47,729 nt of DNA from contig NZ_JAHWGT010000047.1 in the NCBI RefSeq assembly GCF_020873895.1, positions 1 to 47,729 of the forward strand, written 5' to 3'. The notes under the pieces were generated by a model. That model had not been told where the DNA came from. It searched no databases and saw only the letters and a list, made by a program, of their open reading frames with translations. Position 1 is the stretch's first letter. Each line of letters opens with the position of its first letter. The position numbers and the translations under genes were made by a program. This DNA comes from Streptomyces sp. DH12. Lineage in GTDB: Bacteria; Actinomycetota; Actinomycetes; Streptomycetales; Streptomycetaceae. This document shows positions 35,878 to 44,099 of the stretch, piece by piece.

Positions 35878-37119
35878 ATGGCTCTGGACTCGGACGACGC
35901 CACCCTGAAATCCCTGGAGGAAATCGACCGGGCGCGGGCCGCCTGGGAGGACCGCCCCCGCCACGCCTCGCAGGACGCCGCCTACCGCGCGTTCGTCGAG
36001 GAACTCCGCAGGGACGTCCCGTTCTACCGGGACGCGGGCGCGGAACTGCCCCTGACGGACCGGGCGGTGCACCAGGAGAACGGCGAGCGGTTCCGCTCGC
36101 CGCACGTCCCGGCGGCGTACCGCCTCTCTTCCAGCGGGACCACCGGGAAGCCGCTCGAAGTGACGCTCGACGACGCCGCCTGGTACACCGTCAATTACCG
36201 CTTCTTCGCACAGGTCCTGGAGGTCGCCGGGCTCTCCGCCGACATCTTCCGGCGCGGAGAGCCCGCCGTCGTCTTCGTCAGCAACAAACCCGGCCGGAGC
36301 AGTTTCGTCCGCCCGCTGCCACCGCTCGGCAACGGGCTGTATGTACGCCTCCAACTCGGCGGCGCCGACGTCCTGCGGCTGTTCTCCCGGCTCCGCGCGC
36401 CGGTGCTCTACGGGAAGCCGACGTACCTGCTGGACCTGCGCGCCGCCCTCCTGGGGCAGGGCGCCGCCGCACCGCCCTGGACGCCCCGGCTGCTGCTCGT
36501 CAGCGGCGAGCCCCTGCACGCCGACGACCGGCGGCGCCTCACCGACTACTTCCGGGCGCCCGTCGTGGACGCCCTGGCGTCCACCGAGGGCGGCCTCGTC
36601 GCCGCCACCGAGCCCGACGCGTCCACGTACCGCGTCATCGGCGAGAACGTGCGCCTGGAGGTCCGGGACGAGCACGGCGCGGTGCGCCCCGACGGCGCGG
36701 GCGAGCTGGTGCTGACCAACCTCGTCAACCGCGGCACCTTCGTCGCCCGCTACCTCACCGGCGACCACGCCGAACTGGCCACCGCGGCCGACGGCACCCA
36801 GCGGCTGCTGCGACTGCGCGGGCGCGAGCCGGGGACCCTCCGGTTCCGCACAGCGCGGCTGCCCGCCGAGGCGGTGACCGCGGCCGTCGGCCACCTGCCC
36901 GGCCTCGGCGACTTCCAGGTCGACCTGCGCGACCCGGACCGGACCGTGCTGCGCTGGGCCCCCGACCCGGGCTGCCCCGACGAGGACGCCCTGCGCGTGG
37001 AGCTGCGCGCCGCCGTGGACCGGCTGCTCCCGGGCGAGGAGCCGGTGCTGGAGCGCCACGAGCGGATCACCCCGCCCGGCGGCAAGAAGCGGCGCTTCCT
37101 GACCGCCGCGCCCGCGTGA
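35878..37119 (+). CDS. PaaK-like adenylate-forming acid:CoA ligase
   Basis: A 413-aa enzyme of the phenylacetate-CoA ligase (PaaK) type. The ATP phosphate loop is YRLSSSGTTGKPLEV (about 81-95). A second core motif region is DALASTEGGLVAATEPD. The C-terminal lid contains LRLRGREPGTLRFR and ends with the catalytic-Lys-type tail GGKKRRFL. It would activate a carboxylic acid as an acyl-adenylate, then pass it to CoA or another nucleophile. The ATG at 35878 is preferred over upstream in-frame starts because codons before it lack the GC-rich third positions seen after it. The enzyme begins a run of biosynthetic genes. Substrate unknown. Confidence 0.8.
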   Translation: MALDSDDATLKSLEEIDRARAAWEDRPRHASQDAAYRAFVEELRRDVPFYRDAGAELPLTDRAVHQENGERFRSPHVPAAYRLSSSGTTGKPLEVTLDDAAWYTVNYRFFAQVLEVAGLSADIFRRGEPAVVFVSNKPGRSSFVRPLPPLGNGLYVRLQLGGADVLRLFSRLRAPVLYGKPTYLLDLRAALLGQGAAAPPWTPRLLLVSGEPLHADDRRRLTDYFRAPVVDALASTEGGLVAATEPDASTYRVIGENVRLEVRDEHGAVRPDGAGELVLTNLVNRGTFVARYLTGDHAELATAADGTQRLLRLRGREPGTLRFRTARLPAEAVTAAVGHLPGLGDFQVDLRDPDRTVLRWAPDPGCPDEDALRVELRAAVDRLLPGEEPVLERHERITPPGGKKRRFLTAAPA

Positions 37120-37189
37120 TCCCGCCCGTCCCCGGACCGGGCACCGACGCCACCGACCCCACCCACACCCGGCGGAAGCGACCGACCCC

Positions 37190-38215
37190 ATGACGCGAGA
37201 CCTGACCTGGACGGGCAACCACTTCCTGGACCCCGCCGCCCACACCGGCCGGCTGCTCCGCGCGGCCGAGTCCATCGACATCACCAACAAGGACGAGGTG
37301 TGGAGCCGGCAGGTGGCCGCGGCCGCCGCCGCCCACTTCGGCGTTCCCGCCGACTTCGTGCGGGTCGGCGCCGGCGCCACCCAGCTCATCGACACCCTGC
37401 TGCGCAGCGCCTACCGCGGGCTGGTGGTGGACGTGACCCCCAACTTCCACCTCACCGCGACCGTCGCCCGCCAGCAGGGCTGGGAGTACCAGGCCGTCCC
37501 GGTGCGCGAACCCGGGGAGCTGCTCCCCGCGCTGGAGCCCCACCTCGGGCGCGACGACGCGATCACCGTGCTGTGCTCGCCGCGCAACCCGCTCGGCTAC
37601 CAGTTCCCGGTGGAGGACGTCGCCGCGCTGCTCCAGCGGGCGCGGGGCCTGGTCGTCCTCGACGAGGTGTACGCGGACTTCGCCCCGGCGACCGTGCTGC
37701 CCCTGGTCGAGCGCTTTCCGAACCTGGTCGTCATGCGCACCTTCTCCAAGGCGTGGGGCCTGGCGAACCTGCGCATCGGGTTCGCCGTCTCCGCCTCCTT
37801 CGCCCGTGAGGACTTCCCGTTCTGGCTCATGCCGAACAGCGTCTCCGGCGTCGCCCAGCGCACCGCGCTCGGCCTGCTCGCCGACCCGGAGCCGGTGCGC
37901 GAGAGCGTCCGCCGCATGCACGCGTGCCGCGAGCGGCTCGTCGCCGGGCTGAGCGGGGTCGAGGGGATGCGCGTGTGGCCGTCGGACGCCAACTACGTCT
38001 GCGTGGAGACCCCCCGGGCCGCCGAGGTCGTCGAGGAGCTGGGCCACGCCGGGTACCGGACGCGGCTCGTCCACGACCTGCGCGGCTACCCGGCGGACTG
38101 GCCCGCCGGCGTGCGGATCGTCGTCCCGCCGGAGCCCGACGTGGAACGCGTCGTCAAGGGCGTCCTCCACGCCCACCAGGGGCCCGGGGCCGCGCCGGCG
38201 CCGGCGGACCGGTGA
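37190..38215 (+). CDS. HisC-like PLP aminotransferase
   Basis: A 341-aa fold-type I aminotransferase close to histidinol-phosphate aminotransferases and threonine-phosphate decarboxylases. The Schiff-base Lys is K187 in RTFSKAWGLANLRIGF, the PLP-ring Asp is D158 (VVLDEVYADF), and the Asn contact is N133 (SPRNPLG). R195 after the Lys contacts the cofactor phosphate. A short Pro-rich tail follows. It probably makes or consumes an amino-acid building block for the cluster product. Stop TGA overlaps the GTG start of the next gene (GTGA), indicating translational coupling. Confidence 0.85.
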   Translation: MTRDLTWTGNHFLDPAAHTGRLLRAAESIDITNKDEVWSRQVAAAAAAHFGVPADFVRVGAGATQLIDTLLRSAYRGLVVDVTPNFHLTATVARQQGWEYQAVPVREPGELLPALEPHLGRDDAITVLCSPRNPLGYQFPVEDVAALLQRARGLVVLDEVYADFAPATVLPLVERFPNLVVMRTFSKAWGLANLRIGFAVSASFAREDFPFWLMPNSVSGVAQRTALGLLADPEPVRESVRRMHACRERLVAGLSGVEGMRVWPSDANYVCVETPRAAEVVEELGHAGYRTRLVHDLRGYPADWPAGVRIVVPPEPDVERVVKGVLHAHQGPGAAPAPADR

Positions 38216-40257
38216 GCGCCGCCGACGGACCGGCGGACCGCGCCGCCGGCCCGGCCGTCGGGGGCCCGGCCCCCGGCAACCGCGCAGCCGCCGGTCCGGC
38301 CACCGACAATCCGGCGGCCGGCGGCGCGGGGCGGACCGACGGGCCGCCCTCGCTCAGCGCCGACGGCCGCCACGCGGCCTGGCTCTCCGCCGGCGACGGC
38401 GCCACCCGCCTCGTACTCCACGACCTCGCCGCCCGGCGGGAGCACGGCCGCTCGGACGTCGGCGCCGCCCGCTGCCGCGCCTTCACCTGGTCGCACCTGC
38501 CCGGCGTCGGCCTCGCCCTCTCCGACCCGGACGGTTCCGAGAACTGGACGCTCTTCCGCGTCGACGTCGCGGACGGCACCTGGACGCCGCTCGGCACGCC
38601 GGGGCAGCGCACCCGCCTGGCCGGGCTCAGCCCGCAGCGCCCCGAGGACGTGCTGCTCGCCGCGGAGGGGCGCGAACCCGGCCGCTTCGACCACCACCTG
38701 GTCTCGCTGCGCACCGGCGCCCGGACGGAGGTGCTCCGCGACCGCGGCTACGCGGCCGTCTACGCCGACGGCTCCCTGCGCCCCCGGCTGACCGAGACCG
38801 TCGGCGACGACGGCTCACGCGACCTGTGGCACGGCGAGCCCGCCGAGGGCCGGCCGTTCCTGCACGTCCCGCACGAGTCGGCGCTGACGGTGCGGTTCCT
38901 CGCCTTCTCGCCCGACGGGGACACCGCGTACTTCGTCCTGCCCGACGGCCCCGACGGCGTCCGCCTCACCGCCCTCGCCTGCCGGGACGGGGCCCCCGCG
39001 CGCGAGCTGCGCACCGAACACCGGGTGCGCGGCGGGGACATCCCGGACGTCCTGTTCGAGCCCGGCACCGGCCGCCCGGGGATCGTGCAGACCGAACGCG
39101 AGCGCCGCACCTGCGTCGCCCTGGACCCCCGATGGGCCCCCGTACTCGACGGCCTGCGCACGCGCCTGGGCACCGAGCCCGTCGTCACCGAACGCCGCGG
39201 CGGACGGTGGCTGGTGGCCGTGCACCGCCCCGAGCACGACACGCACTGGTACGTCCACGAGCCGGCCGGCGGCGCCACCTGGCGCCTCGGCGCGGCACGG
39301 CCCGGCACCCCGCCCTCGCCCGTCACCTGCCGCGCCGTCGGCGTGCCGCTGCGCGGCGGCGGCGAGGCCGTCACCTACGTCACCCGCGGCCCGGCACGCG
39401 GAGACGGGGAGGGCGACGGGCCGGGCCCCGCCGTACTGCTCGTGCACGGCGGGCCCTGGCGGCGCAGCCGCTGGGAGTACGCCGAGCGGCGCACCTGGCT
39501 CGCCGAGCAGGGCTGCACCGTGATCGAGCCGAACTTCCGCGGCTCCACCGGCTTCGGCCCGGCCTGGACCAACGCCGCCGACCGGCAGTGGGGCCTGGCC
39601 ATGCAGGACGACCTGGAGGACGCCCTCGACTGGGCGGTCGCCGAGGGCGTCGCCGACCCCGACCGGCTCGCCCTGGTCGGCGGCAGCTACGGCGGGTACG
39701 CGGTGCTCCAGATGGCGGCCACGACCCGCCGGGAGCTGCGCTGCGTGGTGGCGACCTCGCCCCTCACCGACCTGGTGCGCTTCCTGGAGGAACCTCCCGC
39801 CTTCTGGCGGACCGCCGCGCCCATGCTGCACCGCCGCGTCGGGGACCCCGCCGACCCCGCCCAGCGGGCGGCGCTGCGGGCCGTGTCGCCGGTGGAGAAC
39901 GCGGCCGGGGTGCGCTGCCCCGTCCTGCTCGTCCACGGCGCCAACGACAGCCGCGTCCCGGCCGAGATGGCCACCCGGATGTTCATGGCGCTGGCCCGCG
40001 CGGGCAAGGACGCGACCCTCGCGCTCTTCCCCGACGAGGGGCACGAGGTCGTCACCACCGGCAACCGGGCCGCGCTCCACGCCGTGACCGCCGCCCACCT
40101 CGCCACGCACCTGTTCGACCGCCCGCCCACCGCCGACGCCGGCCCGCCCGACGACACCACCCTCAAGCTCTTCGACACACCCCACGCGGCGCGCCGCAAG
40201 GCGGCGTCCGCGCCCGATCCTGGAGACGTCCATGGCACTGCACTTCACGCGCAGTAA
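38212..40257 (+). CDS. S9 family (prolyl oligopeptidase-like) peptidase
   Basis: A 681-aa serine peptidase. After a Pro/Ala-rich N-terminus the first 400 residues form a predicted beta-propeller with repeats such as DGATRLVLHDLAARRE and SPDGDTAYFVL. The alpha/beta-hydrolase domain has LLVHGGPWRRSRWEY, the nucleophile S492 in VGGSYGGYAVLQ, D579 in LVHGANDSRVP and H611 in PDEGHEVV. No signal peptide is visible, so it is cytoplasmic. In this setting it could mature a peptide, detoxify the product or hydrolyse an intermediate. The next gene starts inside its last codons. Confidence 0.88.
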   Translation: MSAADGPADRAAGPAVGGPAPGNRAAAGPATDNPAAGGAGRTDGPPSLSADGRHAAWLSAGDGATRLVLHDLAARREHGRSDVGAARCRAFTWSHLPGVGLALSDPDGSENWTLFRVDVADGTWTPLGTPGQRTRLAGLSPQRPEDVLLAAEGREPGRFDHHLVSLRTGARTEVLRDRGYAAVYADGSLRPRLTETVGDDGSRDLWHGEPAEGRPFLHVPHESALTVRFLAFSPDGDTAYFVLPDGPDGVRLTALACRDGAPARELRTEHRVRGGDIPDVLFEPGTGRPGIVQTERERRTCVALDPRWAPVLDGLRTRLGTEPVVTERRGGRWLVAVHRPEHDTHWYVHEPAGGATWRLGAARPGTPPSPVTCRAVGVPLRGGGEAVTYVTRGPARGDGEGDGPGPAVLLVHGGPWRRSRWEYAERRTWLAEQGCTVIEPNFRGSTGFGPAWTNAADRQWGLAMQDDLEDALDWAVAEGVADPDRLALVGGSYGGYAVLQMAATTRRELRCVVATSPLTDLVRFLEEPPAFWRTAAPMLHRRVGDPADPAQRAALRAVSPVENAAGVRCPVLLVHGANDSRVPAEMATRMFMALARAGKDATLALFPDEGHEVVTTGNRAALHAVTAAHLATHLFDRPPTADAGPPDDTTLKLFDTPHAARRKAASAPDPGDVHGTALHAQ

Positions 40258-41482
40258 CGCGCTGCTGCTCCTGACCCCGAAGACGGGCAGCACGTGGATC
40301 CGCAGGAAGGTCAGGGAACTCGGCCTGGAGGTCGCCGAGGTCGGCGACCCGGCGATGCGCGAGCACGACCTCCTCGCCGACTTCGACCGCTCCCGCTACG
40401 GCCTCGTCGGCGCCTTCGTCCGCGACCCGCTGGAGTGGTACCGCTCCTACTGGTCCTACCGGATGGAGAAGGGCTGGCGGCCCCAGTATCCGCTCGACGA
40501 GCACTGCGAGAGCGACGACTTCGAGACGTTCGTGCGGCGGGCCGTGACCGTCCTGCCGGGCGCCCTCGGGAACATCTACGCCTCCTACGTCGGCACCCCG
40601 CAGGACGAGGTGGACTTCGTCGGCCGGCAGGAGGACCTGGCCGCCGACTTCGCGCGTTTCCTGAAGCTCGCCGGCGAGGAGTTCGACGCCTCCGTCCTCG
40701 CCGAGGGCGACCGGATCAACGCCACCAGCATCCGCCCCGACTACCCGGAGGAGCTCAAGGAGCTCATCACCCTCTCCGAGTGGGAGACGATGGAGCGCTT
40801 CGGCTACCTCGACGCCCGGCCCGATCCGATCGGCCTCGCCGAGATGCGCGCCCGCTACCCCGAGGACGCCGGCGACCTGCGGCTGCTGTCGCTGTGGACC
40901 GAGAAGATCCACTGGGCGCCGGACGACGTCAAGCGCGCCGCGGGCCGCCCGGTGCGCCCCGAGACCCGCCACGCCCGCGTCCACAGCAACTTCGCGCTCT
41001 TCGCGCAGCACAAGAAGCAGGACCCGCGGTACGCCGGGACCCGCTACCGCGAGGCGCTGCGCCTCGACCCGGCCCACCCGCGCACGCTGTGCAACTACGC
41101 CCTGTACGTCGCGGAGCACGAGGGCGACACGGCCGGCGCCCGCGCGCTGATGCTGCGGGCGCTGTCGGGCCGCCCCAACCACCCGTACACCCTCGGCAAG
41201 CTGGCGAAGCTGACCGCCGAGCGGCTCGACGACCCCGCCCTCGCGGAGGTCCTCTACCGGCAGAGCCTCGCCGCCAACGCCGACCAGCGGGAGCTGCGCG
41301 CCGAGTTCGCCCGGTTCCTCGCGGGCCTCGGCAAGACCGACGAGGCGGTGGCCCTGCTCGCGGAGGAGGCCGAGAGCCCCCGGGCCGACCGGCTCACCCT
41401 GCTCACCCACGCCTCGGTCCTGGCCCGCGCGGGCCGGATCACCGAGGCGCGCCGCTTCCAGCAGCTCGCCGCCACCGCCTGA
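40232..41482 (+). CDS. PAPS-dependent sulfotransferase fused to TPR repeats
   Basis: A 416-aa protein. The N-terminal domain has the 5'-phosphosulfate-binding loop LLLTPKTGSTWIRRKV (K17, T21) and the 3'-phosphate-binding motif GAFVRDPLEWYRSYW (R64, S72), the two signatures of PAPS sulfotransferases. Residues about 240-416 form TPR-like helical hairpins (RYREALRLDPAHPRTLCNYALYV, LYRQSLAANADQRELRAEFARFL, EARRFQQLA). Sulfotransferases fused to TPRs occur in bacteria, where the repeats probably recognise a protein or peptide partner. The ATG at 40232 lies inside the end of the S9 gene. The acceptor substrate is unknown. Confidence 0.85.
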   Translation: MALHFTRSNALLLLTPKTGSTWIRRKVRELGLEVAEVGDPAMREHDLLADFDRSRYGLVGAFVRDPLEWYRSYWSYRMEKGWRPQYPLDEHCESDDFETFVRRAVTVLPGALGNIYASYVGTPQDEVDFVGRQEDLAADFARFLKLAGEEFDASVLAEGDRINATSIRPDYPEELKELITLSEWETMERFGYLDARPDPIGLAEMRARYPEDAGDLRLLSLWTEKIHWAPDDVKRAAGRPVRPETRHARVHSNFALFAQHKKQDPRYAGTRYREALRLDPAHPRTLCNYALYVAEHEGDTAGARALMLRALSGRPNHPYTLGKLAKLTAERLDDPALAEVLYRQSLAANADQRELRAEFARFLAGLGKTDEAVALLAEEAESPRADRLTLLTHASVLARAGRITEARRFQQLAATA

Positions 41483-41514
41483 GCCCCGCCCGAGCACCGA
41501 AAAGGAGAACGACG

Positions 41515-42390
41515 ATGACGATCACGGAGGACCGGCTGGCCCGGACCGTCCAGGACGAGTCCGTGTCCGCCGCCGGCCGGACGGTCGAGCAGACCGTCGC
41601 CGAGGCCCGCGAGGTCGTCGGGCGGAACAGGATCTGCCTGGTCCGCGACTTCCCGCTGGACCCCGACCGCTACCTGGAGTTCCTCGGCGCCTTCGGCGAG
41701 CCGCTGCGCAACTACTCCTCGCTCAGCGAGCTGGCGAAGACCGACCCGCACCCGCAGATCAACCGGGTCAAGTACAAGAAGAAGCCCGAGGGCGCCCAGT
41801 CCGTCCACTACGTCGCCGGCGGGCTGCGGCCGCACTCGGCCCGCTCCTGGTGCACGCCCCGCCCGGCGTTCTTCGCCATGCTCATGGTGGAGCCCGGCTG
41901 GCGGGAGGTCCCGGCGGGGGAGCGCGGCGAGTCGGTCGTCGTCTCCTGGTACGACCTGTTCACACGGCTCGCCGAGCGCGACGGCGCCGTGTTCGAGGAG
42001 CACTTCGAGCGGCTGGCGGGCACGCCGATCACCTTCCGGGCCAACAACGTGCGGGAGGAGCTGAGCGACCTGCCGCTGCTCTACCCGCTGGACGACTCCC
42101 GCGGGCGGTACGACGTGGGCGTCCGGCTCAAGCAGGACCTGCGCGACAAGATCGCGGGCATCGAGGACCAGCTCCCCGACGCCGGCGCCTACCGGAAGTC
42201 CCTGGACTACCTGCTGGACGCCAGCGTCGAGGACGGGCTGTTCTCGTGCTTCCCGATGGAGCGCGGCGACCTGCTGCTGCTGGACAACCACCGGTTCGCG
42301 CACGGCCGCCAGAAGATCGTCGGCGAGTACGAGGTCGACGGCGAGGCGCGGACCAACAACCGCGAGCTGTGGAGCGTCACGGTCCGCTGA
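41515..42390 (+). CDS. TauD-family Fe(II)/2-oxoglutarate enzyme with HSA in place of HxD
   Basis: A 291-aa member of the TauD/TfdA superfamily. The proximal metal ligand position reads LRPHSARSW, so His is H107 but the carboxylate expected at position 109 is Ala. The distal His is H263 in LDNHRFAHGRQK, 156 residues later, the same spacing as in TauD itself (H99 and H255). Arg residues for 2-oxoglutarate lie at R279 and R283. In SyrB2-type enzymes Ala or Gly at the Asp position leaves room for halide, so halogenase-like chemistry is possible; an inactive or altered enzyme is the alternative. AAAGGAG precedes the ATG. It lies between the sulfotransferase and the small protein. Confidence 0.8.
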   Translation: MTITEDRLARTVQDESVSAAGRTVEQTVAEAREVVGRNRICLVRDFPLDPDRYLEFLGAFGEPLRNYSSLSELAKTDPHPQINRVKYKKKPEGAQSVHYVAGGLRPHSARSWCTPRPAFFAMLMVEPGWREVPAGERGESVVVSWYDLFTRLAERDGAVFEEHFERLAGTPITFRANNVREELSDLPLLYPLDDSRGRYDVGVRLKQDLRDKIAGIEDQLPDAGAYRKSLDYLLDASVEDGLFSCFPMERGDLLLLDNHRFAHGRQKIVGEYEVDGEARTNNRELWSVTVR

Positions 42391-42427
42391 CCGGGGCGAA
42401 CACCGTCACACGCAGAAGGAGAAGCAC

Positions 42428-42709
42428 ATGGACAACCCCGTCCCCACCACCCCGGACGAGGGCACGGCCGCCCGGCCCGAGCAGGCCGCCCAGCCGGCAC
42501 AGCCCGCACAGCCCGCACAGCCCGAGCAGTCCGAGCAGGCCGACCTGGCGGCCGTCTGCGCCGAGCTGCAGGGCGAGCTCGACGCGCTGATGGCCGGCCC
42601 CGGGACGAACGCGGCGGCGCAGTCGCTCGACACGGCCGTCTCGTCGCTGAAGGAGGTCGAGCAGCGCAACGTCTCCTCGGTGCAGCTCGTGGCGCTCGCC
42701 GACCTCTAG
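42428..42709 (+). CDS. 93-aa Pro/Gln-rich small protein
   Basis: A 93-aa gene with a strong Shine-Dalgarno (GAAGGAG, 42415-42421). The first 40 residues contain a QPAQPAQPAQP stretch, a low-complexity spacer. Residues about 42-93 are an amphipathic, coiled-coil-like helix region with one Cys (C45), SLDTAVSSLKEVEQRNVSS and a hydrophobic C-terminus VQLVALADL. Adjacent peptide-active enzymes (S9 peptidase, ATP-grasp, TPR-sulfotransferase) make a peptide-substrate or scaffold role attractive, but no core/leader pattern of a known RiPP class is recognised. It is the last gene before the hairpin at 42792. Confidence 0.6.
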   Translation: MDNPVPTTPDEGTAARPEQAAQPAQPAQPAQPEQSEQADLAAVCAELQGELDALMAGPGTNAAAQSLDTAVSSLKEVEQRNVSSVQLVALADL

Positions 42710-42791
42710 GCCCTGTCCCGGGTCCGGTCCTGGGCCTGCCTGGGTCCTGTCCGAGGACCTGTCCCACCGCCCCGCGCCGGGGCGGTGGCGA

Positions 42792-42829
42792 CGCCTTCCC
42801 GCCGGGCCCCGCGGCCCGGCGGGAAGGCG
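42792..42829. terminator. Perfect 17-bp hairpin upstream of pyrB-like gene
   Basis: Arms 42792-42808 and 42813-42829 with a CCGC loop. It ends the small-protein transcript 82 nt after its stop and separates it from the pyrB-like gene. Confidence 0.8.
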
Positions 42830-42853
42830 GGGTCCGGCGCCGCCCCCGGCCCG

Positions 42854-42859
42854 TAGAAT
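42854..42859 (+). promoter_or_regulatory. Candidate -10 box for the pyrB-like gene
   Basis: TAGAAT lies 50 nt before the ATG at 42910. A recognisable -35 is missing. The hairpin just upstream would otherwise isolate the gene, which supports a local promoter. Confidence 0.4.
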
Positions 42860-42909
42860 GGCGCGGGCCGAGGGTTGTACCTGGTGTTTCAGAGAAAGTC
42901 AGAGTCGTC

Positions 42910-43968
42910 ATGTCATTGACCGGAAAGCACATTCTCTCCAGCGACCTCTTCACCCGGGACGACCTGGAGCGGCTCTTCGAACTGGCGGACGTCCTGACGC
43001 CGGTGGCCCGCGGCCGGAAGGTCACCCGGGTCCTGGAGGGCGCCGTGATGGCGAGCCTCTTCTTCGAGGCCAGCACCCGTACGCGGCTCAGCTGCGAGTC
43101 GGCTTTCCTGCGCCTGGGCGGCGGCGTGACGACGACCACCGGGGTCGAGCTGCTGTCGATCGCCAAGGGCGAGTCGCTGGCCGACACCAGCCGGGTGGTC
43201 AGCGGCTACTGCGACCTCGTCGTGATGCGCCACCCCGACGAGGCGGCCGTCCACGAGTTCGCCGACGCCACGCACGTCCCCGTCGTCAACGGCGGCAACG
43301 GCGCGGGCGAGCACCCCACGCAGGCGCTGCTCGACATGTTCACCATGCACCGCGAGTTCCACCGCCTCGGCCGCGACATCGACGGCGCCCGGATCGCCAT
43401 GGTCGGCGACCTCCGCCACGGCCGGACGGTCCACTCGCTGATCAAGCTGCTTTCCCGGTACGACAAGCTGACGCTGGTCTGCGTCTCGCCCGAGGGCCTC
43501 GGCATGCCCGCCCCGCTGCTGGAGCTCGCCGCGAGCCGCGGCCACCACGTCGAGGTGAGCGACCGGCCCGAGGCCGGGCTGCGGGACGCCGACCTGGTGT
43601 ACGCCACGCGCCTGCAGACCGAGCGCTTCGCCGACCTGCCCGTCCCGTACAGCGACGAGTTCCGCATCGACCGCGCGCTGATGGACCGGGTGTGCCGTCC
43701 CGACACGGTGATCATGCACCCGCTGCCCCGGGACAGCCGCCCCGCCGCGAACGACCTCGGCACGGACCTGAACACCGACCCCCGGCTGGCGATCTTCCGG
43801 CAGACCGACGCGGGCATCCCGATCCGCATGGCGCTCTTCGCCTCGGTGCTGGGCGTCGCCGACGCCGTCCGCCCCTCGCTCCGCCCGGCCACCTGGTACC
43901 GGCCGGACTTCACGGGCCCCGACGACGCGCCGTTCTACCGCAACACCGCGGTGGAGGGCATCGCCTAG
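42910..43968 (+). CDS. Aspartate carbamoyltransferase (PyrB-type) homologue
   Basis: A 352-aa enzyme with the full catalytic set of the E. coli-type class: S55-T56-R57-T58 (carbamoyl phosphate), K86 (SIAKGES), R107 (MRHP), H135 and Q138 (EHPTQ), R172 (GRTVHSL), R234 and Q236 (TRLQTER) that recognise aspartate, and HPLPR at 270-274. The C-terminal 32 residues extend beyond the usual end. Primary pyrB normally sits in a pyr operon; here it is alone between two hairpins within a biosynthetic block. It could carbamoylate an aspartate-like amine in the pathway, or be a resistant copy protecting the host. Retention of aspartate-binding residues argues for an aspartate or very similar substrate. Confidence 0.9.
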   Translation: MSLTGKHILSSDLFTRDDLERLFELADVLTPVARGRKVTRVLEGAVMASLFFEASTRTRLSCESAFLRLGGGVTTTTGVELLSIAKGESLADTSRVVSGYCDLVVMRHPDEAAVHEFADATHVPVVNGGNGAGEHPTQALLDMFTMHREFHRLGRDIDGARIAMVGDLRHGRTVHSLIKLLSRYDKLTLVCVSPEGLGMPAPLLELAASRGHHVEVSDRPEAGLRDADLVYATRLQTERFADLPVPYSDEFRIDRALMDRVCRPDTVIMHPLPRDSRPAANDLGTDLNTDPRLAIFRQTDAGIPIRMALFASVLGVADAVRPSLRPATWYRPDFTGPDDAPFYRNTAVEGIA

Positions 43969-44029
43969 CCGACGGACCGGCACAGACGGGCACAAACAGG
44001 CGCAGACGCGCAGCACGCACCACGCACAC

Positions 44030-44073
44030 GAACGCCGAAGCGGGCCGGACACCTCCGGCCCGCTTCGGCGTTC
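44030..44073. terminator. Perfect 20-bp hairpin after the pyrB-like gene
   Basis: Arms 44030-44049 and 44054-44073 are exact complements around CACC, between the pyrB-like stop at 43968 and the MFS start at 44100. Confidence 0.85.
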
Positions 44074-44099
44074 CCGCGTCCGAGGCCGGAGGAATCCCG

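Noticed and set aside
42858-44099. Open frame running into the MFS gene from within the pyrB-like gene
   Set aside because: It is the +1 shadow of the pyrB-like gene and the hairpin region; the MFS homology and Shine-Dalgarno fix the start at 44100.
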